Shown here piece after piece: positions 1 to 7,646 of a stretch of DNA of 64,000 nt. The stretch covers positions 1 through 64,000 of the forward strand of contig JAUIET010000014.1 of assembly GCA_030429735.1 (NCBI GenBank). Direction: 5' to 3'. Source of the DNA: Gammaproteobacteria bacterium. GTDB lineage: Bacteria; Pseudomonadota; Gammaproteobacteria; Pseudomonadales; JAUIET01. The translations under genes were made by a program, and so were the position numbers. Positions within the stretch are counted from its first letter, which is position 1, and every line of letters begins with the position of its first letter. Below the pieces are notes generated by a model. The model was not told where the DNA came from, searched no databases, and was given only the letters and a program-made list of their open reading frames with translations.

Positions 1-47
1 TCTAGGCGTGTTCCGCAGGGAATATCGGCTATATTGGCAAGGGACAC
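1..47 (+). repeat. Repeat module A ending in AAGGGACAC (first copy)
   Basis: This segment is nearly identical to 45149-45195, diverging only at the first few bases, and both copies end in AAGGGACAC. Here it may be cut by the window edge. The same nine bases in inverted form begin the module at 45098, so AAGGGACAC behaves like a terminal inverted repeat of a small mobile element. No transposase is encoded nearby. The family of the parent element is not recognised. Confidence 0.7.
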
Positions 48-83
48 AACAACGAAGAACGCCATTGTGCTGGCTCCCGGAGG

Positions 84-217
84 GCCCGCCATTCGAGGCC
101 TCCAGCTTCGTTGAACTCTTTGCGAATAGAGCCCGCTAGAGCCTGCCCCGCGAGCGACGCGAGTGTTTTGGGTATTCACTGCAGAGTTCGCCTCGATGGA
201 GGCCTCGGATGACGGGC
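84..217. repeat. Imperfect inverted repeat between the two boundary modules
   Basis: The 21-base arms at 84-104 and 197-217 pair with only two mismatches (core CGAGGCCTCCA / TGGAGGCCTCG). They enclose about 90 bases with a weaker internal hairpin around CGCGAGCGACGCG. The palindrome lies exactly between the repeat modules at 1-47 and 217-247, suggesting that 1-247 is one composite element. No gene is seen in 1-375. Confidence 0.65.
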
Positions 218-247
218 TAAATGGTACGAACTTATGTTAAGGGACAC
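217..247 (-). repeat. Repeat module B, inverted copy, ending AAGGGACAC
   Basis: Read on the minus strand this starts GTGTCCCTTAACATAAGTTC and matches 45098-45128 with one base difference (GTACC against GCACC). At 45098 it is the left boundary of a complete 98-bp element. Here it is the boundary of the composite repeat at 1-247. Both elements are followed directly by TAG, which may be a target preference. Confidence 0.7.
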
Positions 248-375
248 TAGCGTTCACCGTTCATCGTCTTTTACATCGATGCGTCCAATATTTATGCAAA
301 TACCGCTCAAATATGCGCTTTAAGCAGGCGCTCAACTATTCTTAGTGGATAGGCTTCGGATTGGCCTTGGTTACT

Positions 376-1551
376 ATGTACGGACGAAAAGTGAGCAATA
401 GAAAACGCCTTGAGATTCCTCAGGCAGAAATTTACCAGTTCCTGCGCGCGTCGCGCCGGCGACAGTTGCTATGGATTACTGGCATTCTGGCGTTTATTGT
501 TGGCAGCCTGATTGCGCTTCGGGTAGCTATGGTCGGGGCAGAAAACACCTTGTACGTGGGCCCCATTGCGCTTGCTGGTCTGATCGGCTTGTTCACGGCA
601 GTGAAAGCAGGTTTTTCTACACGCTACGCGTCGGTCATATTGCTGGGTATTCTCACCAGTTTACTTGCGTTGCTTGGCCTGCTCTCAGGTGGGCTGGATG
701 GCCCAGCTATTGTTGTCGCCCCTTTCATTCCCCTGCTTGGTGTTCTGGTGCATGGTCAACGGGCAGGTGTAGTCTGCGCGCTTATTTGCGCTGGCATTGT
801 TATAGGCTTCGCGCTTGCGCACAAAAGCGGTGTAGAGTTTTCAACCCATGGGTACGACGTGAATCAGCGCAGCATGGTAAGAGCCGCATTTCTCGTTGCG
901 TTCATCATCGCCAGCACCTTTGTAGGAAATCATTTTGCACGAATCAGTGACGCAATGGCGGCTTCGATTTGGCAACATGCGACGCATGATCATCTCACTG
1001 GTCTCGCAAATCGCCGCAGCTTAGATCATGCACTTGATCGCGAGTTGTCTGTAGCAAGGCGCAATAAAACGCCACTGTCTTTGATGATGATCGATATTGA
1101 CCACTTCAAAAGCTTCAACGACAACAATGGGCATATTGTCGGCGACCAATGTCTAAAAGCCGTTGCCGATAGCCTGCAGCACACCGTGCGACGGCCGGCC
1201 GATATCGTGGCGCGCTTTGGCGGCGAAGAGTTCGTGGTCATGCTGCCCGACACTCCACTGGACAATGCAATGCTGGTTGGCGAAACGCTCAGAAACGGCA
1301 TTGATCGATTGAAACTGCCATACTCGCCGAACAGCAAAGAATGTGTGACTGTTAGCGTAGGCATAGCTACAACCAGCAGCCACTCAGATAGCACCGCTCA
1401 AGCGCTGCTAAGTCAGGCCGATGCCGCACTTTACGAGGCCAAAAAACGTGGTCGCAATCGGGTTGAGACAGCTGCACCGTGCGAGCAGATCGCAGATGGC
1501 ATCAAGTCTGCAGCCAATGATGGCGAATCGATAAGGACACGCCAGGCTTGA
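376..1551 (+). CDS. Membrane-bound diguanylate cyclase (GGEEF)
   Basis: This gene encodes an inner-membrane enzyme that should make cyclic di-GMP from two GTP. The N-terminal half (about residues 35-185) holds roughly six hydrophobic segments forming a membrane sensor of unrecognised type. The C-terminal half is a GGDEF domain beginning at HDHLTGLANRR. The active-site motif is intact (RFGGEEFVVMLP), and an RPAD product-inhibition site lies five residues upstream of it, so feedback control by c-di-GMP is expected. The start is uncertain: ATG at 376 is preferred over an in-frame TTG at 361. The gene stands alone between a repeat-rich gap and a dead SDR gene. The function is sure at family level; the signal sensed is unknown. 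Confidence 0.9.
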   Translation: MYGRKVSNRKRLEIPQAEIYQFLRASRRRQLLWITGILAFIVGSLIALRVAMVGAENTLYVGPIALAGLIGLFTAVKAGFSTRYASVILLGILTSLLALLGLLSGGLDGPAIVVAPFIPLLGVLVHGQRAGVVCALICAGIVIGFALAHKSGVEFSTHGYDVNQRSMVRAAFLVAFIIASTFVGNHFARISDAMAASIWQHATHDHLTGLANRRSLDHALDRELSVARRNKTPLSLMMIDIDHFKSFNDNNGHIVGDQCLKAVADSLQHTVRRPADIVARFGGEEFVVMLPDTPLDNAMLVGETLRNGIDRLKLPYSPNSKECVTVSVGIATTSSHSDSTAQALLSQADAALYEAKKRGRNRVETAAPCEQIADGIKSAANDGESIRTRQA

Positions 1552-1598
1552 TTCTTCTAAAATAGACCGCTAACTGGCAGCCACCCGGCGGATCTACA

Positions 1599-2065
1599 AT
1601 GAATACTGAAAAACCATTGCTCGGGAAACACGCGTTTATAACTGGTGGTTCGGGCGGAATTGGTCAAGCCATCGCAGAAGCGCTGGCCCGCGATGGTGCA
1701 GCCATAACACTGACAGCACGCAACGCAGAGGCTTTGCAAGCAAGTCAAAGCGCTCTGCAAAAAACGCAGTAAGGCCTGGCCTGACGAGAACTCAGTGCAC
1801 CCAGGCGATTTTTGATAACGAGCAAGTCGTCCAGAAGTTTGCAGCCCAAAAACCATTAGGCTGCTTGGGCGAACCCTCAGACATCGCTGCTGGCGTACGC
1901 TACCTGGCTGGCCCCGAAGCCAGCTGGGTAACCGGCCAAAGCCTGGCTATAGAAGGTGGCAATGAACTCAGAGCAGCCGCCGATCAGGGACAATTGGTGG
2001 AGCAGATTTTTGGCAAGGAAGTGTGGGACAAAGTGTTAAACGGAGAGGACCCTGGCCTGCTTTGA
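1599..2065 (+). pseudogene. Short-chain dehydrogenase remnant (internal deletion)
   Basis: An ATG at 1599 opens 57 codons of a normal SDR N-terminus, including the NAD(P)-binding motif TGGSGGIGQAIAEAL, and then stops at 1770-1772. The C-terminal end of an SDR continues in another frame from about 1808 to 2065, with the typical GEPSDIAAGVRYLAGPEASW and VTGQSLAIEGG motifs. The middle, with the catalytic Ser, Tyr and Lys, is missing: SDRs have about 250-280 residues and only about 140 codons remain. It therefore cannot be an active enzyme. A large deletion plus frame loss explains it best. The intact neighbour downstream is an acyl-CoA synthetase. Confidence 0.85.
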
Positions 2066-2150
2066 TGGCGCATTTGTCCAAACTGCGTACAATGCAAGGT
2101 GTATCAGAGGTAGCTTGCCTGTCTGACCAAGCACCGAGGGAGACAGCTGA

Positions 2151-3854
2151 ATGAACAAAAACACAAGCAGTTCAAGTCCGGTGATGTTGCCCACCATCAA
2201 CGAGTATCTGGATCACTATGCCAGCCATCAGAGCGACCGGGTTTGGTTGCGTGATCGCAAGGGCGATGAGTTTACCACGTGGACGTGGCAACAGGCGCGG
2301 CAAGAAGTCCATGCGCTGAGCGCATGGATGGAAGCTCATTTTGACACCGCCCAAAAGGAAGACCATGGCGCGGTGATGGGCATATTGTCAAGAAACCGTG
2401 CGCATTGGATGCTGGCTGATATGGCCATGGTCTGTTCTGGCAATGTATCTGCACCACTGTTCACCACGATGCTGGCAGATACCGCACAGTACATACTTGA
2501 GTTCACCAAAGCGCGCGCCATTGTCGTTGGCGAATCGGCCAATTGGGAAAGCATTAAACAGATACTTGCTGACGATATCGTCGTTATTGCCCTGCCAGGC
2601 TTCGATCCCGACATGGAACATATTAAGTGGAACGATGTGCTAGAAGAGTATAAAGGCCAATCACCTGCCTATGTCGCGCAGCCTGACCATTTGATGACCT
2701 TGCCTTTTACGTCTGGTACGACGGGCTTGCCCAAAGGTGTGATGCAGAACCACGACTCAATGTTGATTCCCATGCAGCGGGCCGCTGAAGCATTCCAAAT
2801 GACATCGAATGCCCGTTTTCTCTCTTACTTGCCATTGGCACATATTGCCGAGCGGCAACTGGTGTGGATACAAAGTCTCGTGCATTGCGGCGAAGTAACT
2901 TTCAATGAAGATCTGAGTACGCTGGCCAGAGACATGGCTGAGACAAAGCCCACTTTTTTCTTTGGAGCGCCGAGAGTATGGGAGCAATTGCATCAAGGCG
3001 TGTTGGCAAAACTTGGCGGTCAACAGGCCTTGGACGATGCGCTTGCGCAAGATCGGGAAGGTACGCAACAGTTCCTGCAAGCCGCATTGGGCTTGCACGA
3101 AGCTGAATATATGCTGACCGTAGCCGCACCTACTCCGCCTGCCTTGATCGACTGGTACGAGAGTATCGGTATTACTCTTTATGAAGGCTACGGACAAAGC
3201 GAGGCAATGGGCTTAATAGGCAATACGCCTGAGCATCGGCGTGTTGGCTCTATTGGCAAGCTCATAGACGGTGTTGAGGCAAAAATTCTGGACGATGGAG
3301 AACTCTGTGTCAAAGCCACAGGTCTTGCACCGGGTTACTTCAACAACCCGGAAAAAACGGCAGAAACGTTTGTTGATGGCTGGGTTCATACCGGCGACAA
3401 GGCAAAGGTTGACGAAGACGGTTTTTACTATATTACCGGGCGAGTTAAGGATTACTTCAAAACCATTCAGGGCAAGTTTGTAGCCCCCCCTCCGATCGAA
3501 GGCGAATTTGCGCAGTGCCAGGAAGTTGAGCAACTTTGCCTGTTGGGGCGCGGTTACTCCAAGACGGTCATGGTGGTAGTATTGTCTGCGCGCGCGATGG
3601 AACAAGACAAAAATAGCCTCGAGAAAGTGTTGATAGAACAGGTCAGTCGGGTCAACGCAGTCGTTGACAAACACGCGCGTATTGGTGCTGTTATTGTCGC
3701 TTCCGAGCCGTGGACAATAGAAAATGGGATGCTAACGCCAACGTTAAAGATTAAGCGCGATGAAGTCGAATCAATGTTTGGCAAGATCGCCGAAGCATTA
3801 GCAAGAAGCGCTGCCGAGCAAGGTGCTACGCTCATTGAGTGGCAACGCAGCTGA
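2151..3854 (+). CDS. AMP-forming long-chain acyl-CoA synthetase
   Basis: This 567-residue enzyme should activate fatty or other carboxylic acids to acyl-CoA through an acyl-adenylate. The ANL-superfamily signatures are visible: the phosphate loop TSGTTGLPKGVM near residue 188, YEGYGQSE in the middle, the adenylation motif GWVHTGDKAKVDEDGF, the hinge GRVKDYFKT and a C-terminal lysine in TLKIKRDEVE. Its length and the GKFVAPPPIE segment resemble the FadD15-like long-chain synthetases. A GAGGGAGA ribosome-binding site precedes the ATG. It follows the SDR remnant by 85 bases and may once have shared its transcript. The natural substrate cannot be read from sequence. Confidence 0.9.
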   Translation: MNKNTSSSSPVMLPTINEYLDHYASHQSDRVWLRDRKGDEFTTWTWQQARQEVHALSAWMEAHFDTAQKEDHGAVMGILSRNRAHWMLADMAMVCSGNVSAPLFTTMLADTAQYILEFTKARAIVVGESANWESIKQILADDIVVIALPGFDPDMEHIKWNDVLEEYKGQSPAYVAQPDHLMTLPFTSGTTGLPKGVMQNHDSMLIPMQRAAEAFQMTSNARFLSYLPLAHIAERQLVWIQSLVHCGEVTFNEDLSTLARDMAETKPTFFFGAPRVWEQLHQGVLAKLGGQQALDDALAQDREGTQQFLQAALGLHEAEYMLTVAAPTPPALIDWYESIGITLYEGYGQSEAMGLIGNTPEHRRVGSIGKLIDGVEAKILDDGELCVKATGLAPGYFNNPEKTAETFVDGWVHTGDKAKVDEDGFYYITGRVKDYFKTIQGKFVAPPPIEGEFAQCQEVEQLCLLGRGYSKTVMVVVLSARAMEQDKNSLEKVLIEQVSRVNAVVDKHARIGAVIVASEPWTIENGMLTPTLKIKRDEVESMFGKIAEALARSAAEQGATLIEWQRS

Positions 3855-3907
3855 GCTACAGAGATCTACCGGTAAACCTGGGCACCCATACCATTTAAAT
3901 AGACAGT

Positions 3908-4606
3908 GTGAAGAGCAAGCTACCCACCAAAAAATCCAGTCGCGGCGATATCGAAAAGTTTCTCGGTGATGTGAAGCGCCGGCTTCCGGCCGAGCGAGCT
4001 GGCAACGCCGGCAGGTTGTTATTTGCGATTGATGCGACCGCCAGTCGGCAACCCACCTGGGATACGGCCTGCCACTTGCAGGGTCATATGTTTCGCGCCG
4101 CCTCGAAGCTGGGTGGGCTGGCAGTCTCTGTCTGTTTCTTCCGCGGTTTCGACGAGTTCCGCGTAACGTCCTGGCATACCGATGGCAAGGAACTGCAGAA
4201 AAAAATGAACTCTGTGCGTTGCCAGGGCGGGCAAACTCAGATTGCCAGAGTGTTACGACACGCTGAGAAAGAAACCAGAAAACAGCGCATACAGGCGGTA
4301 GTCTTTGTGGGTGACGCCTGTGAAGAAACCGCCGGGCCACTATATACGCTGGCAGGGAAACTGGCCTTGCTCAACACGCCGGTCTTTGTATTCCAGGAAG
4401 GGCGCGATAAGCGAACAGCAACAATATTCGAAACCATCGCGCAGCGCAGCGGCGGCGCGTATTGCCAACTGGATGAACACAGTGCTGATTTTCTAACCGA
4501 GCTACTGTCAGCGGTGGCCGTGTATGCCAGTGGCGGCAGAGAGGCTCTGCTAAAATTAAGCAGAGATAAACCGAGACTGGCCCGTATAAGCCAGCAGCTA
4601 AAGTAG
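3908..4606 (+). CDS. von Willebrand factor A-like domain protein
   Basis: This protein has 232 residues and a GTG start. After a basic N-terminus, LLFAIDATASRQPTW near residue 38 matches the metal-ion-dependent adhesion site of VWA domains in variant form (DxTxS). A second block, QAVVFVGDACEE, corresponds to the later acidic strand of the fold. There is no signal peptide or membrane segment, so it should be cytosolic. It is followed after ten bases by a membrane-anchored J-domain protein, and the two are probably translated from one message. VWA proteins usually scaffold complexes or work with AAA ATPases; no such ATPase is nearby. The function is unknown. Confidence 0.75.
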   Translation: MKSKLPTKKSSRGDIEKFLGDVKRRLPAERAGNAGRLLFAIDATASRQPTWDTACHLQGHMFRAASKLGGLAVSVCFFRGFDEFRVTSWHTDGKELQKKMNSVRCQGGQTQIARVLRHAEKETRKQRIQAVVFVGDACEETAGPLYTLAGKLALLNTPVFVFQEGRDKRTATIFETIAQRSGGAYCQLDEHSADFLTELLSAVAVYASGGREALLKLSRDKPRLARISQQLK

Positions 4607-4616
4607 GCTACCTTAC

Positions 4617-5339
4617 GTGTCTCGAATTCTGTTAGTCGCATTGTTGTTGTTCGCTGTGATTATGTGGTACCAGATTCGATCGGTGCAAAATCCCAGAAAG
4701 CGCAAAGAACTTATTCGCAAAACATTGCTATGGTCAACCGTCGGTATATTGGTTTTGTTAGCCGCCAGTGGTCGCATGCATTGGGTTGGTGCTGCGCTTG
4801 CTGCTTTGCTGCCATTACTTCGCCCTCTGCTGTTTTTTGCCCTGCAAAACATACCTTTATTGGCGACTCTGTATAAGCGCTACGCGTCCGGATCCAGCGC
4901 TAAAGCCACTTCATCGGTCGAATCGGATCACCTGTCTATGCAGTTGAATCATGAAACCGGAGAATTTAATGGCGATATTCTTCAGGGACCTTACGAAAAC
5001 CAGCAGTTGTCGGACCTCGACCAGGCACAGCTGCAGGAGCTCCTGGCCTATTACGGTTTACACGACTATGACTCTGCTCGGCTACTGGAGAGTTACATGG
5101 AGCAACGCTTTCAGCAGGATTTCGAATCAGCGGAACAGTCCGAGAACAACTCAGGTAGCGACACAGGCAGCATGAGTCAGGATGAAGCACTCGCAATTCT
5201 TGGCCTTGATCAGACGGCCAATGACGCCGATATTATCGCTGCACACCGCGCATTGATGCAGAAATTGCACCCTGATCGCGGTGGCAACGATTACCTTGCC
5301 AGCAAGTTAAACGAAGCGAGAGATTTGCTTCTCAAGTAG
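4617..5339 (+). CDS. Membrane-anchored J-domain (DnaJ-like) protein
   Basis: This 240-residue protein starts with GTG. Two hydrophobic segments (about residues 3-15 and 36-80) anchor the N-terminus. A linker rich in acidic residues and glutamine follows, and the last 60 residues form a J domain (DEALAILGLDQTANDADI) with the essential HPD motif in KLHPDRGG. Single-domain J proteins tether DnaK/Hsp70 to a site of action and stimulate its ATPase; this layout recalls membrane J proteins such as Tim14/DjlA-like types. It is coupled to the VWA gene upstream. Its stop overlaps the stop of the convergent aminotransferase by eight bases. Confidence 0.85.
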   Translation: MSRILLVALLLFAVIMWYQIRSVQNPRKRKELIRKTLLWSTVGILVLLAASGRMHWVGAALAALLPLLRPLLFFALQNIPLLATLYKRYASGSSAKATSSVESDHLSMQLNHETGEFNGDILQGPYENQQLSDLDQAQLQELLAYYGLHDYDSARLLESYMEQRFQQDFESAEQSENNSGSDTGSMSQDEALAILGLDQTANDADIIAAHRALMQKLHPDRGGNDYLASKLNEARDLLLK

Positions 5340-6528
5340 GGTCAGAACAAAACCGCTGCAAGCGGCTGCAACCGTCCATCAATACATCCATGGTTTGCAC
5401 CAACGACAGCCGTACATGGCCCTCGGTCGCCTGACCAAATGCGCTGCCAGGAAGCACGGACACACCTTGGGCATCCAACAACCTGGACGCAAACTCTGTA
5501 TCGTCCGCACAGTGGGCACGCACATCCACCATAACAAACATGCCCGCTTCTGGTCGCAGGTAAGACAATCCAGGCACGTCATCCAGACGCCGACACACGG
5601 CATCCCGGCGCTTGGCATAACGGTCGCGCATTTCGTTCACGTAGTACTCGTCATTGTTCAAGGCAAACGCCGCGGCATCCTGAATAAACTGCGGGCACCC
5701 AAACATCGACATCGTCGAGAAGTTTCCTAAATGGTGGATCACAGACTCCGGTGCGACTGCCCATCCCATTCGCCAGCCGCTCATTGCGTGTGATTTTGAC
5801 AGGCCATCAATCACAACAATATTATCCAGACACGCTGCAGCGCTGCGCAGTGACACATGTTTCTTTTCATAAGTAAACATCGAATACACTTCATCACATA
5901 CCAGCCATATATTGCGCTGCAAACAATAATCAGCCAAGGCAGCAAGCGTAGACTTGTCGATAATTGCACCAGTAGGATTGGCTGGCGTGTTCAGGAAGAC
6001 CAGGCGGGTGTCATCATTAATCGCCGCAATGATGTCATCGTAACCCGGTGTAAACGCGTTGTTAGAATGAGCGCAGGCCAACTGTACCTTAAGCTGCAGG
6101 GCTTTAGTAATCGGCGGATAACCAACGTACTGTGGCTCCACAATCACGATGCCGTCACCCGCGTTCAGCAAGCAGGCCAATACCGAATAAATTGCGTTGG
6201 TTACACCTGGGAAGATGGCAACATTTTCAGCACTGCAAGAGTATGGAGACACACGCGTTTCATAATCAGCCACTGCTCTGCGCAGATTCAGCTCGCCCAG
6301 TGCCGGGGAGTAATGCGTTCTGCCCACACGCATATGACTGACGGCGTTATCAATGATAGGGTCTGGTGTTCTGAAATCCGGGTCACCAATGGACAGCAGC
6401 ACGACATTATCACCTCGCCGGCGCATAGCCAGTGCGCGTTCGTGCACAGCCCAGGCTCGCGCATTAACGTCCCCATCCAGACGCAGTGCCAGGGAACTGA
6501 ACGTTCCATGAAACGGTTTGTTGTTCAT
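5332..6528 (-). CDS. PLP aminotransferase, AruH-like (arginine:pyruvate transaminase candidate)
   Basis: This is a class I/II aminotransferase of 398 residues. The pyridoxal-phosphate lysine is K245 in DGLSKSHAMSGWRMGW; NTPANPTG (N184) and CDEVY (D212, Y215) are the usual cofactor contacts. Several segments (LLSIGDPDF, SKSHAMSGWR, PQFIQDAAA, GVSVLPGSAFG) resemble Pseudomonas AruH as I remember it. The ATG overlaps the stop of the upstream ureohydrolase in an ATGA, so the two are translationally coupled. AruH makes 2-ketoarginine from arginine and a ureohydrolase can later remove urea from 4-guanidinobutyrate, so the pair fits the arginine transaminase route. The intermediate decarboxylase and dehydrogenase are not in the window. 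Substrate assignment is inference. Confidence 0.8.
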   Translation of the reverse strand: MNNKPFHGTFSSLALRLDGDVNARAWAVHERALAMRRRGDNVVLLSIGDPDFRTPDPIIDNAVSHMRVGRTHYSPALGELNLRRAVADYETRVSPYSCSAENVAIFPGVTNAIYSVLACLLNAGDGIVIVEPQYVGYPPITKALQLKVQLACAHSNNAFTPGYDDIIAAINDDTRLVFLNTPANPTGAIIDKSTLAALADYCLQRNIWLVCDEVYSMFTYEKKHVSLRSAAACLDNIVVIDGLSKSHAMSGWRMGWAVAPESVIHHLGNFSTMSMFGCPQFIQDAAAFALNNDEYYVNEMRDRYAKRRDAVCRRLDDVPGLSYLRPEAGMFVMVDVRAHCADDTEFASRLLDAQGVSVLPGSAFGQATEGHVRLSLVQTMDVLMDGCSRLQRFCSDPT

Positions 6529-7586
6529 TTTGCACGTCGCACGGGGTTCAATTGAATCAAACTCAATATCTCAAACAGCATTTGCGCACCAATATGCGCA
6601 GTATTCGATGTTGGATCATATTGTGGCGCAACTTCAACAACGTCACCACCGATGATATTCGCACCCGCCATACCACGGACAATGGCCAGAGCTTCACGAG
6701 AGCTAAGCCCCCCGACTTCCGGTGTGCCAGTACCTGGGGCAAACACTGGGTCTAGTCCGTCAACGTCAAAACTCACGTAACAAGGTAAATCACCAATCAC
6801 TTGTCGAGCTTTCGCTATGATGCAGTCAATCCCCATTTCGGAAATTTCGTGGGCACGGACAACAGTCATGCCGGACGCTTCTGAAAACTCCCAAATATAT
6901 TCTGCGTTACCGCGTATCCCAATCTGTATGGTTCTTTCTGGATCCAGCACGCCGTCGAGCACAGCATTTCGAAACGGTCCACCATGGTGAAATTTCTCAC
7001 CTTCATACGGCCCACCGGTATCACAGTGCGCATCGATATGCACCATGCCTACTGGTGCCTTGGCGCCGACGGCTTTTAAAACTGGATGCGTCACGGAATG
7101 ATCGCCACCTACAGACAAGGGCATTACACCGTCACTGAGCACGCCTTTGGTAAAGTCGAAAATATCCTGATGGGATTGGCTCAGGTCAAATCGACTTTGC
7201 ATAGGCACATCACCAATATCGGCGACGGCCATCTCATGTACCGGAGCACATTTGAGCACATCGTTGTACGGACCGATTCGCTCAATAGTTCGCAGTGCTC
7301 TGGGGCCAAATCGAGCACCATTTCTGTTGGTCACACCAAGATCCATTGGAATGCCAAACAGTGCAACATCCAGGTCACGCAGTGAGCCAGGCTCGGCGTT
7401 ATATTGCCGAATTGGCGCGTCCAGCAAACTGGGTACGCCCGCATAAGGCGGCGAGCGTTTGTCACCATCGGAGAATATCATGTTGGCAATACGTTGGAAG
7501 TGGGTGTCGTGCATATCCGAACCCCCGGCGTCGCCATACAAGGCTCGCAATCGCTCGAGTTTTTCCTGTCTTTCCTTGTCAGACAT
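6525..7586 (-). CDS. Ureohydrolase (agmatinase / guanidinobutyrase family)
   Basis: This 353-residue enzyme of the arginase family hydrolyses a guanidino compound to urea and an amine. The binuclear manganese site is complete: GGDHSVTHP, HIDAHCDTGG and SFDVDGLDP. The start is set at ATG 7586, which has an AGGT ribosome-binding site; a longer in-frame reading from 7622 lacks one. Agmatinase, guanidinobutyrase and guanidinopropionase cannot be told apart by these motifs. Because the next gene is an AruH-like transaminase with a four-base overlap, 4-guanidinobutyrate is the favoured substrate. No speA-type decarboxylase is nearby to argue for agmatine. Confidence 0.88.
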   Translation of the reverse strand: MSDKERQEKLERLRALYGDAGGSDMHDTHFQRIANMIFSDGDKRSPPYAGVPSLLDAPIRQYNAEPGSLRDLDVALFGIPMDLGVTNRNGARFGPRALRTIERIGPYNDVLKCAPVHEMAVADIGDVPMQSRFDLSQSHQDIFDFTKGVLSDGVMPLSVGGDHSVTHPVLKAVGAKAPVGMVHIDAHCDTGGPYEGEKFHHGGPFRNAVLDGVLDPERTIQIGIRGNAEYIWEFSEASGMTVVRAHEISEMGIDCIIAKARQVIGDLPCYVSFDVDGLDPVFAPGTGTPEVGGLSSREALAIVRGMAGANIIGGDVVEVAPQYDPTSNTAHIGAQMLFEILSLIQLNPVRRAK

Positions 7587-7646
7587 ATTTACCTCGTTAG
7601 CGTCATTCTCTGAAAGAAGCATCCACCCTCATGCACCTTCTATAGC

